Assembly (NCBI GenBank): GCA_963833835.1
Contig: CAWHZI010000015.1
Coordinates: 404,078-468,077 of the forward strand
DNA: 64,000 nt
Origin: Bog-532 sp963833835
GTDB lineage: Bacteria > Actinomycetota > Actinomycetes > Streptosporangiales > Streptosporangiaceae
Direction of reading: 5' to 3'
Shown here: piece after piece, positions 1 to 8,933 of the stretch
Numbering within the stretch: the first letter of the stretch is position 1
How the letters are laid out: every line of letters starts with the position of its first letter
Made by a program: the position numbers and the translations under genes
The notes under the pieces: generated by a model
The model's input: the letters and a program-made list of their open reading frames with translations, nothing else
What the model was told of the DNA's origin: nothing
The model's database searches: none

Positions 1-2
1 GC

Positions 3-407
3 GACGTGCGCGAGCCGGCCCCGGTCCTGGACGCCGTGGCGGCCGGCGTCGACCTGGCCGCCCCGGCCTGCCTGATGATGGGCTTCCTGCTGCACTTCTT
101 CGACCCGGACGCCGCCCGGGCCCTGGTGGCCAGCTACGTGGCCCCGCTCGCGCCCGGCAGCTACGTCGTGCTGTCGGCCGGCCGCGGCGACAGCGACGAG
201 GCCGACAAGGGCTTCGGCTCCTACTCCTCCGGGGCGATCCAGGTCTACAACCACTCGGTGGCCGATTTCACCAGCTTCTTCGGTGACCTCGAACTGGTCC
301 CGCCGGGCGTGGTGGACAGCCGCGAGTGGCACCCCGAGTGGGATAAGCCCGTCCACCTGCCCCCGCGAGAAGGCCAGGTCATCGTCGGCGTGGCCCGGGT
401 CGCCTGA
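3..407 (+). CDS. SAM-dependent methyltransferase, DUF574 type (C-terminal part)
   Basis: This is the 3' part of a gene that begins before the window. The first visible residues (D-V-R-E-P) match the conserved strand after the SAM-binding site in the S-adenosyl methyltransferase family PF04672/DUF574. They are followed by the hydrophobic LLHFF motif and, near the end, W-H-P-E-W and a VGVAR strand, all usual for the C-terminal half of this actinobacterial family. These proteins are generally about 270 residues, so roughly half is missing. The substrate of this family is not established. A GTG at position 6 could be mistaken for a start, but the homologous region continues upstream. Confidence 0.8.
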   Translation, partial: DVREPAPVLDAVAAGVDLAAPACLMMGFLLHFFDPDAARALVASYVAPLAPGSYVVLSAGRGDSDEADKGFGSYSSGAIQVYNHSVADFTSFFGDLELVPPGVVDSREWHPEWDKPVHLPPREGQVIVGVARVA

Positions 408-897
408 GGCCGGTTCTGGCTGAGCCCGAAGCCCCCGCCGGAGGCACCGGCTTGAGCTTCGTGGGACCTAAGTGGCAGGTGTGGTAGTTGGGGCCGGTGG
501 TGGCGCGGCGCTGGGTGTCGTGTGAGGCGGGTGGGGACTGGCGGGGTGGTGGCCCCGGCGCTGATCCACGGCCCGGTGACGTAGTCAGCGCATACGACTG
601 ACAACGTCACCGGGAGATGGATCTTGGGGCGGGCGGGGTGTGGACGGACGCGGGTGGTGGGGGGCGAACGCGGGGCGTGGGCGGGGGCCGCGGGGGGGGT
701 GGGGGGCGCCGGGGTGGGGGCCGACGGTGTTCCGGTGTGACTGGAGTGGCGGGTGTGGTCGGCCCCGAGTTAAGTGGAGACAGTGGTATCCGTCCTGGAG
801 CCGGAGCGCACCTGGCGGGGGCACCCGGTGGCGGGATCTGGGCTCATGCAGACGTAATCTTCAAGGGTTGCTGAGGTCCATCTTGGACAAATGAGCC
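408..897. other. Non-coding stretch, G-rich, with one strong hairpin
   Basis: About 490 bases between the methyltransferase and the ferric reductase. Open frames exist here but encode only low-complexity Gly/Arg or Pro/His strings, typical of chance frames in G-rich DNA. The only structure I see is the inverted repeat at 572-614. Any promoter for the reductase should lie at about 780-895, but no convincing -35/-10 pair is visible. Confidence 0.5.
572..614. terminator. Long inverted repeat, probable terminator
   Basis: Left arm CCCGGTGACGTAGTCAG (572-588) pairs with the right arm at 598-614 over 17 bases with one mismatch and a 9-base loop. It lies 165 bases after the methyltransferase stop. 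There is no U-tract, which is common for actinobacterial terminators. A regulator site is an alternative. Confidence 0.45.
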
Positions 898-2286
898 GTG
901 TCTTCTTCCACTCTTGCGCCCGGACGGGGCGGCCCGGCGGCCGGCGCTCCGCGGGGCGGGGCGGCCGGTAGAGCCCGGGCGCGCCCAGGGCTGGTGCTGG
1001 CGCTGATCGTGGCGGGTGGGCTGGCCGCGATCGGGCTGTGGTGGGACGAGACCCCGGCGATCAGCGGGCTGGGTGACTGGCTGACCAACGCGGGCCGGAT
1101 CACCGGGCTGCTGGCCGGGTACGGGGTCGTCGTGCTGGTCGCGCTGATGGCCCGGCTGCCGCCGGTCGAGCGCGGGGTCGGGGCGGACCGGCTGGCCCGC
1201 TGGCACGCGATGGGCGGGCGCTACACGGTGGGCCTGGTCGCCACGCACGCGGTGCTGATCATCTGGGGTTACGCGGTCACGGCCCACACCAACGTGATCA
1301 GCCAGACCAAGATCCTGCTGGTCAGTTACCCGGACGTGCTCGCGGCCACGGTGGGCGGCCTGCTCCTGGTCGGGGTGGGCATCAGCTCGATGCGCGCGGC
1401 CCGCCGGCGGCTGCGCTACGAGACCTGGTACTACCTGCACTTCTACACGTACCTGGCCGTCGCGCTGGCGTTCAGCCACCAGTTCGCGGTCGGGGCCGAG
1501 TTCATCTCCAGCCTGCCCGCGCGCGTCGGCTGGGGCGCGCTCTACATCGTGGTCTTCGCCGCCATCTTCTGGTACCGGTTCGTCACCCCGGTCCGCCAGG
1601 CGTTCCGGCACCGGATGCGGGTCCAGTCGGTCCAGCCCGAGGGACCGGGCCTGGTCAGCGTGGTGGTCAGCGGGCGGCACCTGGACGAGCTGCGGGCCGA
1701 ATCGGGCCAGTTCTTCCGCTGGCGGTTCCTGGCCCGCGGCCGGTGGTGGGTGTCGGCCCCGTACTCGCTGTCCGCGCCGCCGCAACCGGACCGGCTGCGG
1801 TTCACGGCCAAGGCGCTCGGGGACCACAGCCGGGCGCTGGCCGAGCTGCGGCCGGGGACGCGGGTGGTGGCCGAGGGCCCGTTCGGCGCCCTGACCGCCG
1901 CGCGCCGACGGCAGCGGCAAGTCCTGCTGATCGCGGGCGGGGTAGGCATCACGCCGATACGGGCCCTGTTCCAGACCCTGCCGGCCGGCGCGGGTGACCT
2001 GACCCTGGTCTACCGGGCCAGCCAGGACGCGGACCTGGCGTTCCGGCGGGAACTGGAGCAGCTGGCCCGGCAGCGCCACGCCCAGCTGTGGTTCGTCGTC
2101 GGCCGCCGCGCCGACCTGGGTGAGGACCCGCTCAACGCGGCCGTGCTCAGCGCCAACGTCCCCGGCCTGGCCCAGCACGACGTCTACGTGTGCGGGCCGC
2201 CCGGCATGGCCGACGCCGTTATCCGCGAGCTGCTGGCGGCCGGGGTCCCGCGCCGGAACATCCACCGCGAGTCGTTCGAGTTCTGA
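898..2286 (+). CDS. Ferric reductase-like flavocytochrome (heme membrane domain plus FAD/NAD(P)H reductase)
   Basis: The 462-residue protein has a basic N-terminus, about six membrane helices between residues 30 and 225, and a cytosolic ferredoxin-reductase module. Two His pairs 13-14 residues apart (H103/H117 and H181/H194) fit bis-histidine heme ligation as in the ferric reductase/NOX family (PF01794). The reductase half shows an APYSLS FAD motif, GGVGITP near residue 347 for nicotinamide binding and CGPPGM near 432. It probably moves electrons from NAD(P)H through FAD and heme across the membrane. The next gene encodes an FMN-binding protein 47 bases downstream, so the two likely form one electron chain. 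The GTG start has no clear ribosome site, so the N-terminus is uncertain. Confidence 0.82.
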   Translation: MSSSTLAPGRGGPAAGAPRGGAAGRARARPGLVLALIVAGGLAAIGLWWDETPAISGLGDWLTNAGRITGLLAGYGVVVLVALMARLPPVERGVGADRLARWHAMGGRYTVGLVATHAVLIIWGYAVTAHTNVISQTKILLVSYPDVLAATVGGLLLVGVGISSMRAARRRLRYETWYYLHFYTYLAVALAFSHQFAVGAEFISSLPARVGWGALYIVVFAAIFWYRFVTPVRQAFRHRMRVQSVQPEGPGLVSVVVSGRHLDELRAESGQFFRWRFLARGRWWVSAPYSLSAPPQPDRLRFTAKALGDHSRALAELRPGTRVVAEGPFGALTAARRRQRQVLLIAGGVGITPIRALFQTLPAGAGDLTLVYRASQDADLAFRRELEQLARQRHAQLWFVVGRRADLGEDPLNAAVLSANVPGLAQHDVYVCGPPGMADAVIRELLAAGVPRRNIHRESFEF

Positions 2287-2333
2287 CCGTCCTGCTCTGT
2301 GCCTACGCTGGCCGTCAACGAAAGGCACCGCTC

Positions 2334-2812
2334 ATGCGCCGGGTCATCCTCGCGATCGTCAGCACGGTCGTGGGCCTGGTCCTGCTGCTGACGTTCAAGA
2401 CGCACAGCACCAGCGGCGCCGGCTCGCCGCCCGCCGCCATCGGCACGCCGAGGGCTGGCCAAGGCGGGGCGGGTCAGGGCGGGACTGGCCAGGGCGGGAC
2501 TGGCCAAGGCGCCGGGGGCAGCACCGCCGGGGCCACGACCGTGACCGGGGCCGCGGCCAGCACGATCTACGGGCCGGTCCAGGTGCAGATCATGGTCAAG
2601 GGAGGCAAGGTCACCGCGGCCAAGGCGGTGGAGTATCCCGAGGACACCCCGCGCGACAGCCAGATCAACGCCTTCGCCATCCCCGTGCTCAACCGGGAGG
2701 CGGCCAGCGTCGGCAGCGCCACGATCGACATGGTCTCCGGCGCGACCTACACCTCGCGGGGTACATAACGTCATTGCAGAGTGCGCTGGATCAGGCGAAG
2801 ATCGGAGCATGA
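2334..2812 (+). CDS. FMN-binding domain protein, membrane-anchored (frameshifted near the 3' end)
   Basis: The ATG at 2334 follows a GAAAGG ribosome site. The protein has one N-terminal membrane helix (residues 3-20), a collagen-like Gly-Gln-Gly linker of near-perfect repeats (about residues 40-60), and an FMN-binding domain (PF04205). The SGATYTS motif near residue 135 is the site where FMN is attached covalently to Thr in this family. After it the frame runs into a stop at 2766-2768. The expected tail (GYITSLQSALDQA) continues in another frame to 2812, so one base appears to be missing at about 2755-2761. It pairs with the ferric reductase-like gene upstream and probably accepts or donates electrons outside the membrane. 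Confidence 0.75.
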
Positions 2813-2818
2813 CCGGCG

Positions 2819-4006
2819 TCAGGCGGTCTCCGGGCCGGAGAGGCCGAATAGCGGCTCGTCGGGGGAACGCAGGTCGGCCGTGGGCAGGCCGCCGGGGTAC
2901 AGGCGGCGAACCCTATCGGTCACGGAGATCGCGACCTCGACGTGCTGGCGGCGGCTGGCGGTGTAGAACGCCTGGGCGTCCGCGCTCAGCTTGGGCAGGG
3001 CGTGCAGGGGCTTGTCGCTGACCGCGAGCAGGGTCGCGGTCGGTATCCGGTACCGGAACCCGTTCGCGGCGACGGTGGCGGACTCCATGTCCACCGCCAG
3101 CGCGCGGGAGACCCGCAGCCACTCCTCCACCGCGGACAGGTTCAGCTCCCAGTTCCGGTTGGCGGTGGTGAACACGATGCCGGCCCGGCTGCGCAGGCCA
3201 CGCTCGAGCAGTTCGCCCAGGAGCAGGTTGTTCAGCGCGTAGTTGGAGATCACCGGCACTCGCAGCGGGAGGATGTCGTCCAGCACCCGGTCGTCGCGCA
3301 TGAACGCGGTGGCCAGGACCAGGTCGCCGACGTCCTGGTGGTTCCGCAGCCCGGCGCAGTGCCCGATCATCAGGATCAGATCGGGGCGGAGCACGGCCAG
3401 GTGATCGGTGATGGTCTTGGCGTTGGACGGGCCGACCCCGATGTTGATGATGCTCACGCCCGCACGGCCGGGCTGCTCGTGGTGCCAGGCGGGCATCTGG
3501 CGGCCCTCGCTGTCGGGGCCGACGCAGCCGGGCAGCGCGGCGCGGAACTCCTCCACGTGCCAGGCGTAGTTGGTCAGCAGCACGTAGCGCTGGAAGCTCT
3601 CGGCCGCGGTACCGGTGTAGTGCTCGAGCCGGTCGATGGACAGCGCCATCCGCTCCGGGCCGAACAGAAACAGCTTCTTGCGCCGCAGGTCCCAGCGGGT
3701 CTCATCGACGGCCGGCCCGATCCGGGGATCGCGCAGGCTGATGACCTTCCGGCCCCGGCAGACCGAGATCCGGGCGCCCTTGGCCGCCAGCCGCCCCAGT
3801 TCGCGCTCCAGGTACCAGCGGATGGCGTTGGGGCAGGCGAACTCGCCCTCGAGCACGCGGTTGTCCACCGACCAGGGCCGCTCGACCGTCAGCCGCGGAT
3901 AATAACCCTCGACGTAGGCCGTTTCCATGGCGTCGCAGAGCCGCGCGATCTCCGGGCCGCGGCGGTCGCCGTCCACCAGGGCGGAGAAATCCATCGTCAA
4001 CGTCAT
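2819..4006 (-). CDS. amn: AMP nucleosidase
   Basis: The 395-residue protein matches AMP nucleosidase, which hydrolyses AMP to adenine and ribose 5-phosphate. Strongest evidence is the nucleoside-phosphorylase core with VGPSNAKTITDHLAVLRP and GHCAGLRNHQDVGD, followed by the R-D-D-x-V-L-D signature. The VDMES stretch near residue 310 matches the purine/ribose-binding segment of the phosphorylase superfamily. It is shorter than the enterobacterial enzyme (about 480 residues). The ATG at 4006 is the only good start. It converges on the FMN-binding gene with a 6-base gap and diverges from the GNAT gene, so it is probably a single-gene unit. Confidence 0.88.
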   Translation of the reverse strand: MTLTMDFSALVDGDRRGPEIARLCDAMETAYVEGYYPRLTVERPWSVDNRVLEGEFACPNAIRWYLERELGRLAAKGARISVCRGRKVISLRDPRIGPAVDETRWDLRRKKLFLFGPERMALSIDRLEHYTGTAAESFQRYVLLTNYAWHVEEFRAALPGCVGPDSEGRQMPAWHHEQPGRAGVSIINIGVGPSNAKTITDHLAVLRPDLILMIGHCAGLRNHQDVGDLVLATAFMRDDRVLDDILPLRVPVISNYALNNLLLGELLERGLRSRAGIVFTTANRNWELNLSAVEEWLRVSRALAVDMESATVAANGFRYRIPTATLLAVSDKPLHALPKLSADAQAFYTASRRQHVEVAISVTDRVRRLYPGGLPTADLRSPDEPLFGLSGPETA

Positions 4007-4089
4007 GGGCCCATATTCGCAGCCGCGCCCGGCCGACGGCGGCCGATAATGGCGTGCGCGTGGCCTGGGCGGCGAGTACGACTGGTGGC

Positions 4090-4647
4090 ATGCCGGAGCT
4101 GATCCTGCCCGACCCTGCTGTGCAGCGCTCGTTCCTGGCTGCCATGGCCGAGTTCCAGGCCGAAGGGCGCGGCGGCCCGGACGACAACACGATGCTGGGC
4201 CGGGAGATCTGCCGGTGGACGGACCGGTGGGACGACCCGGCCGAGTTCGCGGCCTACGTCCGGTGGCTGCGGGCGGACGCGGCCGAGGAGTCAGCGCGCC
4301 CGCCGGGGTACGTACCCGGGACCACGATGTGGTGGGCCGACGGCCAGCAGTACCTGGGCCGGCTGACCATCCGGCACCGGCTCACCCCGTCGCTGCTGAA
4401 TCTCGGCGGGCACATCGGCTACGACATCCGGCCCGGCGCCCGGCGCCGCGGCCACGCCACCGCGATGCTGGCCGCGGCCCTCCCGGTGGCGCGCGGGCTG
4501 GGCATCGACCCCGTGCTGATCACCTGCAACGAGGACAACACCGGCTCGCGCAAGGTCATCGAGGCCAACGGCGGGGTGCTGGAGGACATCCGGCACGGCA
4601 AGCTCCGGTTCTGGGCCCCGGCCGGCGCAGCGGTGCGCGGGCGCTGA
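4090..4647 (+). CDS. GNAT family N-acetyltransferase
   Basis: Likely starts at the ATG at 4090 (M-P-E-L-I-L-P-D), giving about 185 residues. An upstream in-frame ATG at 4054 adds a tail with no family resemblance. The GNAT core is visible: a central beta strand G-G-H-I-G-Y-D-I, then R-R-R-G-H-A-T, the acetyl-CoA pyrophosphate loop (R/Q-x-x-G-x-G/A), and later N-E-D-N-T-G-S-R-K-V-I-E. It should transfer an acetyl group from acetyl-CoA to an amine; the substrate cannot be told. It stands alone, divergent from amn. Confidence 0.78.
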   Translation: MPELILPDPAVQRSFLAAMAEFQAEGRGGPDDNTMLGREICRWTDRWDDPAEFAAYVRWLRADAAEESARPPGYVPGTTMWWADGQQYLGRLTIRHRLTPSLLNLGGHIGYDIRPGARRRGHATAMLAAALPVARGLGIDPVLITCNEDNTGSRKVIEANGGVLEDIRHGKLRFWAPAGAAVRGR

Positions 4648-4653
4648 ACCCGG

Positions 4654-5478
4654 TCAGACGATCTCGGCCACGTTGCGGGTCAGCAGGATCGCGGCGCAGA
4701 ACGAGCGGTAGATGGCCAGCGGGTCGTCGCCGGTGAAGCGCAGCTCCCGGGGCCCGGTGCGTTCCACCCCGCGGACCCAGGTGGCCGCCTCGGCGATGTC
4801 GGTGGTGCGGACCGAGACGTCCAGCACGGCCTGGCCCAGCGGGGGCGGGGCCGCGGTGGCCGCGCCCTGGACCGCCCGCTCGGCGGTTTCCCGGATCAGC
4901 GCGCAGGCCCGGTCCGGGTGCAGGCTGTGCGCGGCGGCCCGGCTGACCGGCTCCTTGACCACGGCCGTGTGCACGTCCGGGATGAGGACGGCGGTCTCCT
5001 GGCAGGCGCAGCGATCCCCGGTGACCAGCACTACCGGCACGCCGTAGTGCGCGGCCACCAGCGCATTGATGCCGGCCTCGCCGGTCACCACCCCGTCCAG
5101 CCGGGCCTCGACCACGGCCCGCGGGTTATACGTGTGCGACAGCCCGGACGGGGCCCCGACCGAGCCGTGGTACGACACGAACAGGACCGCGTCGAAGCTG
5201 TCGTCCAGGCCCTGCATCATGTACAGCGGCTTGAAGCTGCCGGAGATGTAGGAGGCCTGGGCGGCCAGCGCCTCCGGCGGCAGGTTGCGCATGGTCGAGT
5301 GGGAGTCGTTGACCACGACCTCGGTGGCCCCGCCAGCCACGGCGCCCTCGATGGCCGCGTTGACCTCGGCCAGCAGCAGCCGACGGCCCGCGACCGCCTC
5401 CAGCCCGTCGCCCCGGCACTGCTCCCAGTCGACGACCCCGGCCGTGCCCTCCATGTCGCTGGACAGGAAGATTTTCAC
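4654..5478 (-). CDS. M55 family D-aminopeptidase-like metallopeptidase
   Basis: The start GTG at 5478 is fixed by a strong GGAGG six bases before it. The 274-residue product begins with a strand and SSDMEGTAG, the N-terminal zinc-binding D-x-E of the M55/DppA family. NDSHSTMRN and SYHG supply further metal ligands, and G-E-A-G-I-N-A and TGDRC follow the family order. DppA is a self-compartmentalising D-amino-acid dipeptide aminopeptidase. Here there is no dipeptide transporter next to it, so its substrate is open. It is read in the same direction as the nitroreductase upstream, but a large hairpin separates them. Confidence 0.85.
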   Translation of the reverse strand: MKIFLSSDMEGTAGVVDWEQCRGDGLEAVAGRRLLLAEVNAAIEGAVAGGATEVVVNDSHSTMRNLPPEALAAQASYISGSFKPLYMMQGLDDSFDAVLFVSYHGSVGAPSGLSHTYNPRAVVEARLDGVVTGEAGINALVAAHYGVPVVLVTGDRCACQETAVLIPDVHTAVVKEPVSRAAAHSLHPDRACALIRETAERAVQGAATAAPPPLGQAVLDVSVRTTDIAEAATWVRGVERTGPRELRFTGDDPLAIYRSFCAAILLTRNVAEIV

Positions 5479-5502
5479 CCGAACCTCCGTTTCTGGCCCT
5501 GC

Positions 5503-5551
5503 CCCGATGGCGCCATTGGGCACACGATGGTGTGCCCATGGCGCCATCGGG
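5503..5551. terminator. Near-perfect 22-bp hairpin built on two TGGCGCCA palindromes
   Basis: Left arm 5503-5525 and right arm 5530-5551 pair along their whole length with one base bulged and a 4-base loop. It sits 10 bases after the nitroreductase stop and 25 bases before the M55 start, so it can terminate the upstream transcript. The two embedded TGGCGCCA copies (5508 and 5539) are 31 bp apart, exactly as at 60513/60544. Confidence 0.6.
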
Positions 5552-5560
5552 CTCGTTCGG

Positions 5561-6088
5561 TCAGGCGGGGGTGGCCCAGTTCCCGCGGCGGACGACCTCG
5601 CCGAAGGGGCGCCGGTTCAGCTTCTCGATCGGGCGCAGCGGGCGATCGGCCGGATAGCCGACGCCGAGCATGAACGAGACGACGTAGCCCTCGGGGATGC
5701 CGAGGATCGCGCGGGCCCGGTCCTGGTCACCGACGGAGGAGTGACCGGTGCCGATGCCAAGGTCAGCTGCGGTGATCATCATGGCGTAGGTGGCCTGGCC
5801 GAGGTCGTACTGGTCGACGATCTTCGTCCGGTCGTCTTCGGGCTCGGGTACGACCAGCACGATGGCGGCCGGCGCCTGGGCGATGTGCCGGGCTCCCTGC
5901 CAGACCTGCGACAGCTCGGCCAGCTGCTCGTGGTCGGTGACGATGACGAAGTCCCAGTGCTGCCGGTTCGACGCCGACGGAGCGCGCCAGCCCGCCTCGG
6001 CGATGCGCAGCAGATCCGCATCGGGAATCGGGTCCGGCCGGTAGTCACGGACGTTCCGCCGGGACCGGATGGCGTCCCACGTCTCCAT
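5561..6088 (-). CDS. Nitroreductase family protein
   Basis: The 175-residue protein is a short flavin-dependent nitroreductase (PF00881). The N-terminal R-S-R-R-N-V-R-D-Y and R-A-P-S-A-S-N-R-Q-H-W-D segments bind the FMN phosphate and ring. D-L-G-I-G-T-G-H and L-G-V-G-Y-P-A are the later family landmarks. Such enzymes reduce nitro groups, quinones or related electrophiles using NAD(P)H. The ATG at 6088 follows GAGGAG. The gene ends in a strong hairpin and seems to be transcribed alone. Confidence 0.87.
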   Translation of the reverse strand: METWDAIRSRRNVRDYRPDPIPDADLLRIAEAGWRAPSASNRQHWDFVIVTDHEQLAELSQVWQGARHIAQAPAAIVLVVPEPEDDRTKIVDQYDLGQATYAMMITAADLGIGTGHSSVGDQDRARAILGIPEGYVVSFMLGVGYPADRPLRPIEKLNRRPFGEVVRRGNWATPA

Positions 6089-6154
6089 GGATGGCTCCTC
6101 GGGATCGATCTGTCATGGCTACCCGACAGCATGACGGATGGACCGGAGCAAGAC

Positions 6155-6197
6155 GGCAGCGGCTTCCACGATGGGGGGTTATCGGAAAGCCGCTGCC
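6155..6197. terminator. Inverted repeat downstream of the FAD monooxygenase
   Basis: GGCAGCGGCTTCC (6155-6167) pairs with 6184-6197 with one unpaired base. It lies about 100 bases after the stop of the minus-strand FAD monooxygenase and before the nitroreductase promoter region, so a terminator is the likely role. Confidence 0.45.
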
Positions 6198-6292
6198 GCG
6201 AGTCCAGTATGCCCCGGATCTCCTGGCCCGCGGACCGGCTCAGACCGCACCGGGCCAGGAAAACGCGCCGGCCTGCGGCAATTCGGCCGCAG

Positions 6293-7521
6293 TCAGGGCG
6301 GGGTCCAGCGGGTGATGGACGAGCCGCCGCGGACCAGCAGACCGGCCGGGAGCAGGCGCAGGGCGGTGTTGCGGGCGCGCTGACGCCAGCCGGGGCCGAG
6401 ATCGGCGCCGAACCGGGCGATGGTCATGGCGGACCGGACGATCTGGCGGCCGCGGGGACGGCGGGCCTGGTCGAAGGCGGCCAGCGCGGGCGCCAGCGCG
6501 CCACCGGCCCGGACCGGCGCCGCGATCAGGCGGCCGGTACACACGGCGTCCTCCAGGGCCATGGCCGCGCCCTGGCCCACGGTCGGCAGGCAGGCGTGCG
6601 CGGCGTCCCCGATCAGGACCACGCGGCCGGTCACGTAGGCGGGCGGGCCCTGGGGCAGGTGGTAGACGTCGTTGCGGATCAGGCGGTCGGCCGGGGTGGC
6701 GGCCAGCAGGTCCCGGACCCACGGCGCCCAGCCCGCGAAGCGGTCCCGGGCCGCGGCCAGCTCGTCCGGGAACACCGCGCCCGCGGGATGGCGGATGTAG
6801 CCGTACCAGTAGGTCTCGTGGTCGCTCAGCCCGAGCGCGCCGAACTCGGCCTCCGGTCCCCAGGCCGCGACGAAACGGCGGTCGGCGGCGGTGACGGTGC
6901 CGGGGGCGGCGGCGGTGCCTGCCGGGCGGCTTTGTCGGGGACGACCGCGCGCCAGCTGGTGCTGCCGCTGTAGTGCGGCTGAACCTCGGGGAAGAGCTGG
7001 GCCCGGACCGTGCTCCGTACCCCGTCGGCCGCTACCACCAGGTCGGCCCGGGCGGTGCGGGTCTGGTCGCCGGACCGCCAGCTGACCTCGGCCCGGTCAC
7101 CGTCGGGTACGCCGGGCCGGACGGCGGTCACCTCGGCCCCGGTGATCAGCTCGGCCCCGGCCGCCGTGGCCGCCTGGCGCAGGACCGCGTGCAGGCGCTG
7201 GCGGTGCTGGCCCCAGATCGTGGTGACCGCGTCCCGGCCGGGGCGCTCGGCGGGCAGCCGGATGAGCCAGCGGCCGGCCGGGTCCTGGAAACCGGCGCTG
7301 GCCGTCCGGTACCCGGCGGCCCGGACCGCATCGCCCAGGTCGAGGGCGTCCACCGCGGCCATCCCGTTCGCGGTCAGGGCCAGGCCCGCGCCAACCTCGC
7401 CGAAAGCGGCCGCCCGTTCCAGCACGGTGACCCGCCAGCCCGCCTGGTCCAGGGCCACGGCCGAGGCCAGCCCGGCGATCCCGCCGCCCGCCACGATCGC
7501 GGTCAGCTGTTCCGCAGTCAT
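6293..7521 (-). CDS. FAD-dependent monooxygenase, aromatic hydroxylase type (one frameshift)
   Basis: The ATG at 7521 follows GAGGTG. The N-terminus has the Rossmann FAD motif VAGGGIAGLASA and an acidic residue ending strand 2 (V-L-E-R). The middle carries the A-A-D-G-V-R-S DG motif, and the C-terminal part has I-G-D-A-A-H-A, binding the FAD ribityl chain. This order is that of PF01494 hydroxylases such as salicylate hydroxylase. The frame breaks at about 6900-6920 in a GCC/C-rich run: residues up to W-R-A-V-V-P-D are in one frame and the part from T-V-T-A-A-D-R-R-F onward is in another. A single-base indel explains it. A perfect palindrome at 7561-7577 lies just upstream. Confidence 0.78.
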
Positions 7522-7560
7522 CCGTTCACCTCGCCGCCCGTGTGTCGCCCCAGGTCAAAT

Positions 7561-7577
7561 TACTACGACCCGTAGTA
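7561..7577. promoter_or_regulatory. Perfect palindrome, probable repressor operator
   Basis: TACTACG-ACC-CGTAGTA is a perfect inverted repeat with a 3-base centre, 40-56 bases upstream of the monooxygenase ATG. This is the usual place and size for a TetR-type operator. No regulator gene is adjacent, so the binding protein is unknown. Confidence 0.5.
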
Positions 7578-7661
7578 GGTGGAAAAGTGAATTTCGGGCG
7601 GCCCGCGCGGCGGGGTGACCGCTGGCGAGTGGGGTGGCGTAGGCGGAAGGGGCTGGGGCGG

Positions 7662-8933
7662 TTATTCCTTGAACATGGTGAGGTTGATCTTGTTGGCCAT
7701 GGCCTGGTAGCCGGCGTCGTTGGGGTGCAGGTGGTCGCCGCTGTCGTAGGCGGGGGCCAGCTCCAGCGGGGCGGCCGGGTCGCGGACGGCCCGGTCGAAG
7801 TCGATGACGCCGTCGAAGGCACCGCTGGTGCGGATCCAGTGGTTGACCGTCTCGCGTTTCTTCTCGCCTGCGGCGGAGTAGTAGTCCGAACCCTGGAACG
7901 GGGTCATCGTCGCGCCGAAGATCGTCAGGCCTGCGGCGTGGGCGGCCGTGATGATGCGCTGGTAACCGGCGATGATCTGCGCGGCCGACACGTTGGTGTT
8001 GGGCGCGGTACAGCCGGTATCGGGGTCCCGGCTGTCGCCGATGTCGTTGATGCCCTCCAGCAGGATGACGTAGCGGGCCCCGGTGCGCCCGGCCACGTCG
8101 CGGTTGAAACGGGTCAGCGCGCTCTGGCCCGAGCAGGCCGAACCGTTCAGCAGCCGGTTGCCGGTGATGCCCTCGTCGACCACGGGCCGGGCCTGGCCCG
8201 CGGCCCGGAACCGCCGGGCCAGGTCGTTGGGCCAGCGGGCGTTGGCCCCGACGGTGGACTGGTAGCCGTCGGTGATGGAGTCGCCCAGCGCCACCACCGC
8301 GCCGCTGGTGGCGGCCCGGACGTCGACGTCGTCGAGGAAGAACCAGGCCCCGTTGGTGGTGGTGAAGGGGCTGGCCGAGTCGCGGCCGGCATGGTTGCCC
8401 GCGGCCAGGTAGTTGTCCTGCTGCGCGTCGGCGTGGTAGGTGGCCGGGCCGGTGGCGGCGGCCGTGAACAGGCTGACCACCAGGTTCGTTTCGGCCGGGA
8501 CGTTGAGCCGGACCGGGTCGCTGACCGCCTCGGCCCCCGGCTTGATCGTGACCGCGGCGTGGCCGGCGAACGTGATCGGGTGGTTGGTGCCCGCGGCGAC
8601 GGCCGCCCCGCCGGCCGAGACGCCGATGTCCAGCTGGCTGAAGGTGACCGGCCGGGTCCCGAAGACGTTGGACAGCCGGATCCGGGCCGCCCGGCCGCCC
8701 GCGCTGGCCCAGACGACGTCCCGGATGGTCTGGTCCCTGAACCCGGCCGCGGACAGGTCACCGGCTGAGGCCAGCCGGGACGGCGTGGCCGCCATCGGGC
8801 TGGCGGCCCAGGTGGACACCCAGTGGCTGGGACCGGCCGCGGCGCTGTTCGTGGTGTTGGCGGCGGGACTGGTGGTAGCCGTGGCCCCGGTCCCGGCCGT
8901 GGTCGTGCAGGCCGCCGCCAGAGCCAACGCCAC
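7662..8933 (-). CDS. Secreted SGNH/GDSL hydrolase, probable lipoprotein
   Basis: Block I (GDSITDG), block II glycine (GITGNRLL), block III asparagine (EGINDIG) and block V (DHLHPND) supply the Ser, Gly, Asn and Asp/His residues of an SGNH esterase/lipase. An N-terminal domain of about 200 residues with W-V-S-T-W-A-A-S-P is usual in secreted actinobacterial members. A lipobox-like L-A-A-A-C is near the start. The only in-frame start is the GTG at 8933, which leaves too short a signal peptide. Upstream codons without a start encode R-R-W-R-L and more hydrophobic residues up to a stop at 8997, so the true start is probably hidden by an indel. The ester substrate is not known. Confidence 0.82.
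   Translation of the reverse strand: MALALAAACTTTAGTGATATTSPAANTTNSAAAGPSHWVSTWAASPMAATPSRLASAGDLSAAGFRDQTIRDVVWASAGGRAARIRLSNVFGTRPVTFSQLDIGVSAGGAAVAAGTNHPITFAGHAAVTIKPGAEAVSDPVRLNVPAETNLVVSLFTAAATGPATYHADAQQDNYLAAGNHAGRDSASPFTTTNGAWFFLDDVDVRAATSGAVVALGDSITDGYQSTVGANARWPNDLARRFRAAGQARPVVDEGITGNRLLNGSACSGQSALTRFNRDVAGRTGARYVILLEGINDIGDSRDPDTGCTAPNTNVSAAQIIAGYQRIITAAHAAGLTIFGATMTPFQGSDYYSAAGEKKRETVNHWIRTSGAFDGVIDFDRAVRDPAAPLELAPAYDSGDHLHPNDAGYQAMANKINLTMFKE

Noticed and set aside
844..2328. A 494-codon open frame on the minus strand opposite the ferric reductase
   Set aside because: Arg/Gly/Gln-rich shadow of the real gene; no family features, and the plus-strand protein has clear motifs.
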